Shown piece by piece: positions 5,062 through 6,390 of a stretch of DNA of 6,390 nucleotides. Both the position numbers and the translations under genes were made by a program. Origin of the DNA: Pseudolabrys sp. GTDB taxonomy: Bacteria > Pseudomonadota > Alphaproteobacteria > Rhizobiales > Xanthobacteraceae. Location: positions 1 through 6,390 of the forward strand of contig JAQSCR010000663.1 in NCBI GenBank assembly GCA_029945495.1, written 5' to 3'. Under the pieces are notes generated by a model that did not search any database, was not told the origin of the DNA, and saw only the letters and a list, made by a program, of their open reading frames with translations. The first letter of the stretch is position 1; each line of letters begins with the position of its first letter.

Positions 5062-5800
5062 GCGATCAAGTCGAGCAGCAGCAATTGAGATTGAGGAGTC
5101 AGCCAGCGGGCTGGGGTCCCTCATCACCCGCCATCCGCGTGAATTCGTCGCCGGCCTGATGGCGACCGCCGCCGTATTTGCGATTTTCGCCAATGCGCTA
5201 TTCATGCAGAGCGGTCCGCATCCGGCGCCGATCTTTTCCACCCGGCCGTTATTGGCCGCCGCGCCGCCGGCGGCACCGCTGCGCCCGCGCATGGCCGAGG
5301 CTGTCCCGGCGGCAAGCCCGTCCGTCGATGCTCCGCAAAAAAACCGGGTCCAGTTGATTGCCGATATCCAGCGCGAACTGACGCGGCGCGGTTACTATGA
5401 TGGCACCGCCGACGGTGTCTGGGGCGCCAAGACCGACGCCGGTGCGCGCGATTTCGTGCAGGCCGTGGGGCTGCGTATCAATCCGGAAGCCAGCGATGAA
5501 CTATTGCGCGCAGTGCTTGGCGCCAAGCCCAAGTCCGCGAACGTAGGCGCGGCCGTTTCGGCTCCTCTGCGCAACGATCCGATCGCCGATCTGATCGCGC
5601 CAACCAAACGGGTGCTGGCTATTCAGCGGGCTCTGTCCGACTTCGGCTATGGCCAGATCAAGCCGACCGGTGCTTACGATCCGGAAACCCGCGTTGCTAT
5701 CGAGAAATTCGAACGTGACCACAAGCTGCCGGTGACCGGCCAGATTTCCGATCGCTTCGTGCGCGAACTGGCCGCCATGACCGGGCGCCCGCTGGAATAA
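5054..5800 (+). CDS. Membrane-anchored peptidoglycan-binding protein, two PG_binding_1-like domains
   Basis: The 248-residue product has a basic cytoplasmic N-terminus (MRKRSSR), one membrane segment (about 31-51, FVAGLMATAAVFAIFANALF), an Ala/Pro-rich periplasmic spacer, and two peptidoglycan-binding type 1 repeats. These are about 97-155 (IQRELTRRGYYDGTADGVWG) and 184-243 (IQRALSDFGYG, then GAYDPETRVAIEKFE). No hydrolase or transpeptidase domain is seen, so it probably binds or senses the cell wall without cutting it. The GTG start lies inside the end of the kinase gene (8-bp overlap, 5054-5061), which implies translational coupling and a shared operon. A role linking the kinase to wall or polar envelope state is an inference. 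The gene ends in tandem in-frame stops, TAA TAG. Confidence 0.88.
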   Translation: MRKRSSRAAAIEIEESASGLGSLITRHPREFVAGLMATAAVFAIFANALFMQSGPHPAPIFSTRPLLAAAPPAAPLRPRMAEAVPAASPSVDAPQKNRVQLIADIQRELTRRGYYDGTADGVWGAKTDAGARDFVQAVGLRINPEASDELLRAVLGAKPKSANVGAAVSAPLRNDPIADLIAPTKRVLAIQRALSDFGYGQIKPTGAYDPETRVAIEKFERDHKLPVTGQISDRFVRELAAMTGRPLE

Positions 5801-5813
5801 TAGCGGCGGCGCC
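5784..5813 (+). other. Hairpin spanning the peptidoglycan-binding gene's stop codon
   Basis: GGCGCC (5784-5789) plus CGCT (5790-5793) pair with AGCG (5802-5805) plus GGCGCC (5808-5813), with a two-base bulge and an eight-base loop carrying the TAA stop. No T-run follows, so it is more likely an intercistronic processing or attenuation element than a terminator. Confidence 0.35.
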
Positions 5814-5835
5814 TTGCTCTATGTTATCGATGGCG

Positions 5836-6186
5836 ATGCGTTTGAAATCCGGCATATGGGTGGCGGCCTATGTTCGCCGCTGTTACGTCGAAGGCGCCTA
5901 CGCGGCCGTCGTGAGGCGGGGGGCCGAGGAGGCGGGCGCCGTGTTCATCATCATCAACCGTCTCGACGGCACCGGCACGCTCTACGGCCCGGCGCCGCAG
6001 GCGGTGTTCGACGAAGCGCAGCCGACCGACCGGATCTTCACCATCGTGCTCGGCCGCCAGGGCCCGGTGCCGCTCGCCGACATCCAGGCGCGGCTGCAGC
6101 GCGAAACCGGCTTCGATCCGGACATCTGGATCGTCGAGTCCGAAGACAAAGCCGGGCGGCATTTCCTCGACAATGTGGTGGCGTAG
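5836..6186 (+). CDS. DUF1491 family protein
   Basis: This is a 116-residue, probably cytoplasmic protein of a family known mainly from alphaproteobacteria, with no assigned function. It starts MRLKSGIWVAAYVRRC and shows the family's AGAVFIIINRLDGTGTLYGP (33-52), a variable middle, and DPDIWIVESED (94-104) with GRHFLD near the end. The mixed beta-strand and helix pattern suggests one small compact domain; no membrane segment or catalytic motif stands out. The ATG at 5836 matches the family start. An in-frame ATG at 5821 would add MLSMA, and neither has a good ribosome site. It follows the peptidoglycan-binding gene by about 35 bp on the same strand, probably in the same transcript. Confidence 0.88.
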   Translation: MRLKSGIWVAAYVRRCYVEGAYAAVVRRGAEEAGAVFIIINRLDGTGTLYGPAPQAVFDEAQPTDRIFTIVLGRQGPVPLADIQARLQRETGFDPDIWIVESEDKAGRHFLDNVVA

Positions 6187-6188
6187 AC

Positions 6189-6203
6189 CGCTCCACTAGA
6201 GCG
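6189..6203. other. Small hairpin between convergent genes
   Basis: CGCTC (6189-6193) and GAGCG (6199-6203) form a 5-bp stem around CACTA, which contains the - strand gene's stop. Only 9 bp separate the two convergent stop codons. There is no T-run, so any terminator role is weak. Confidence 0.2.
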
Positions 6204-6390
6204 CCGACTTGTGCCGCGCCGGCTGCTGTTCGGGGGCGGCAGTGTCGCGAACCGTTGCCGCCGGGCGCGCCTGGCGGGATGCGCTGTCGCGATAGACCGG
6301 CTCGTGCTCGGGCGCTTCGGCGTCGCCGGCGCTGCGCCAGATCGTCAGCATGCGCTCGGCCGCTTCGCGCGGCAGCGCGTCGAACAGTTC
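6196..6390 (-). CDS. Hypothetical protein, C-terminal end only (partial)
   Basis: The - strand is open from the right edge to a TAG at 6198-6196, giving the last 64 residues of a gene whose start lies beyond the window. The visible part begins ELFDALPREAAERMLTIW, probably an amphipathic helix. It is followed by a charged, Ala/Pro/Glu/Arg-rich tail that looks disordered and ends HKSAL. Codon use is GC-rich, as in the neighbours. The family cannot be recognised from this tail. It is convergent with DUF1491. Confidence 0.55.
   Translation of the reverse strand, partial: ELFDALPREAAERMLTIWRSAGDAEAPEHEPVYRDSASRQARPAATVRDTAAPEQQPARHKSAL

Noticed and set aside
5821..5835. ATG at 5821 as the DUF1491 start
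   Set aside because: The family alignment begins at MRLKSGIW (5836) and there is no better ribosome site at 5821, but the five-residue difference cannot be settled from sequence alone.

Overview
The window reads as ordinary, GC-rich chromosomal DNA of an alphaproteobacterium. It is most like the order Hyphomicrobiales (Rhizobiales), in the Bradyrhizobium/Xanthobacteraceae direction. This placement rests on gene content recognised by eye (MucR/Ros regulator, DUF6456, stand-alone SufE, DUF5330, a DivJ/PleC/PdhS-type histidine kinase, DUF1491), not on a database search. No mobile element, CRISPR array, tRNA or rRNA was seen.

Left part, + strand. The window opens inside a gene of unknown function whose 110 visible residues run from an 80-bp tetranucleotide microsatellite (20 CRAY units) into an acidic linker and a conserved-looking C-terminal domain. 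An AT-rich spacer with repeated TAGTC motifs leads to a MucR/Ros-type regulator that lacks most of the usual zinc ligands. Next, behind an inverted-repeat candidate operator, is a DUF6456 gene broken by an apparent one-base deletion near 1438. Its stop codon overlaps that of the convergent sufE, and a perfect 9-bp hairpin sits just before the overlap.

Middle part, - strand. sufE (sulfur transfer for Fe-S cluster assembly) has a recognisable promoter. That promoter directly abuts the terminator of the upstream gene, a small exported or membrane-anchored DUF5330 protein. A 430-bp palindrome-rich spacer then separates DUF5330 from the divergent right-hand genes.

Right part, + strand. A six-pass membrane PAS histidine kinase of the cell-cycle type overlaps by 8 bp a membrane-anchored protein with two peptidoglycan-binding domains. 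A short DUF1491 protein follows. A CtrA-like box (TTAG-N7-TTAA) and a leader that could fold over the ribosome binding site precede the kinase. Together these suggest an operon linking cell-cycle signalling to the envelope, which is an inference. The window ends in the C-terminal end of an unrecognised - strand gene, convergent with DUF1491.

No radically new system was found. The points most worth checking are the tetranucleotide coding repeat, the DUF6456 frameshift, the zinc-ligand-poor MucR, and the kinase promoter with its CtrA-like box.
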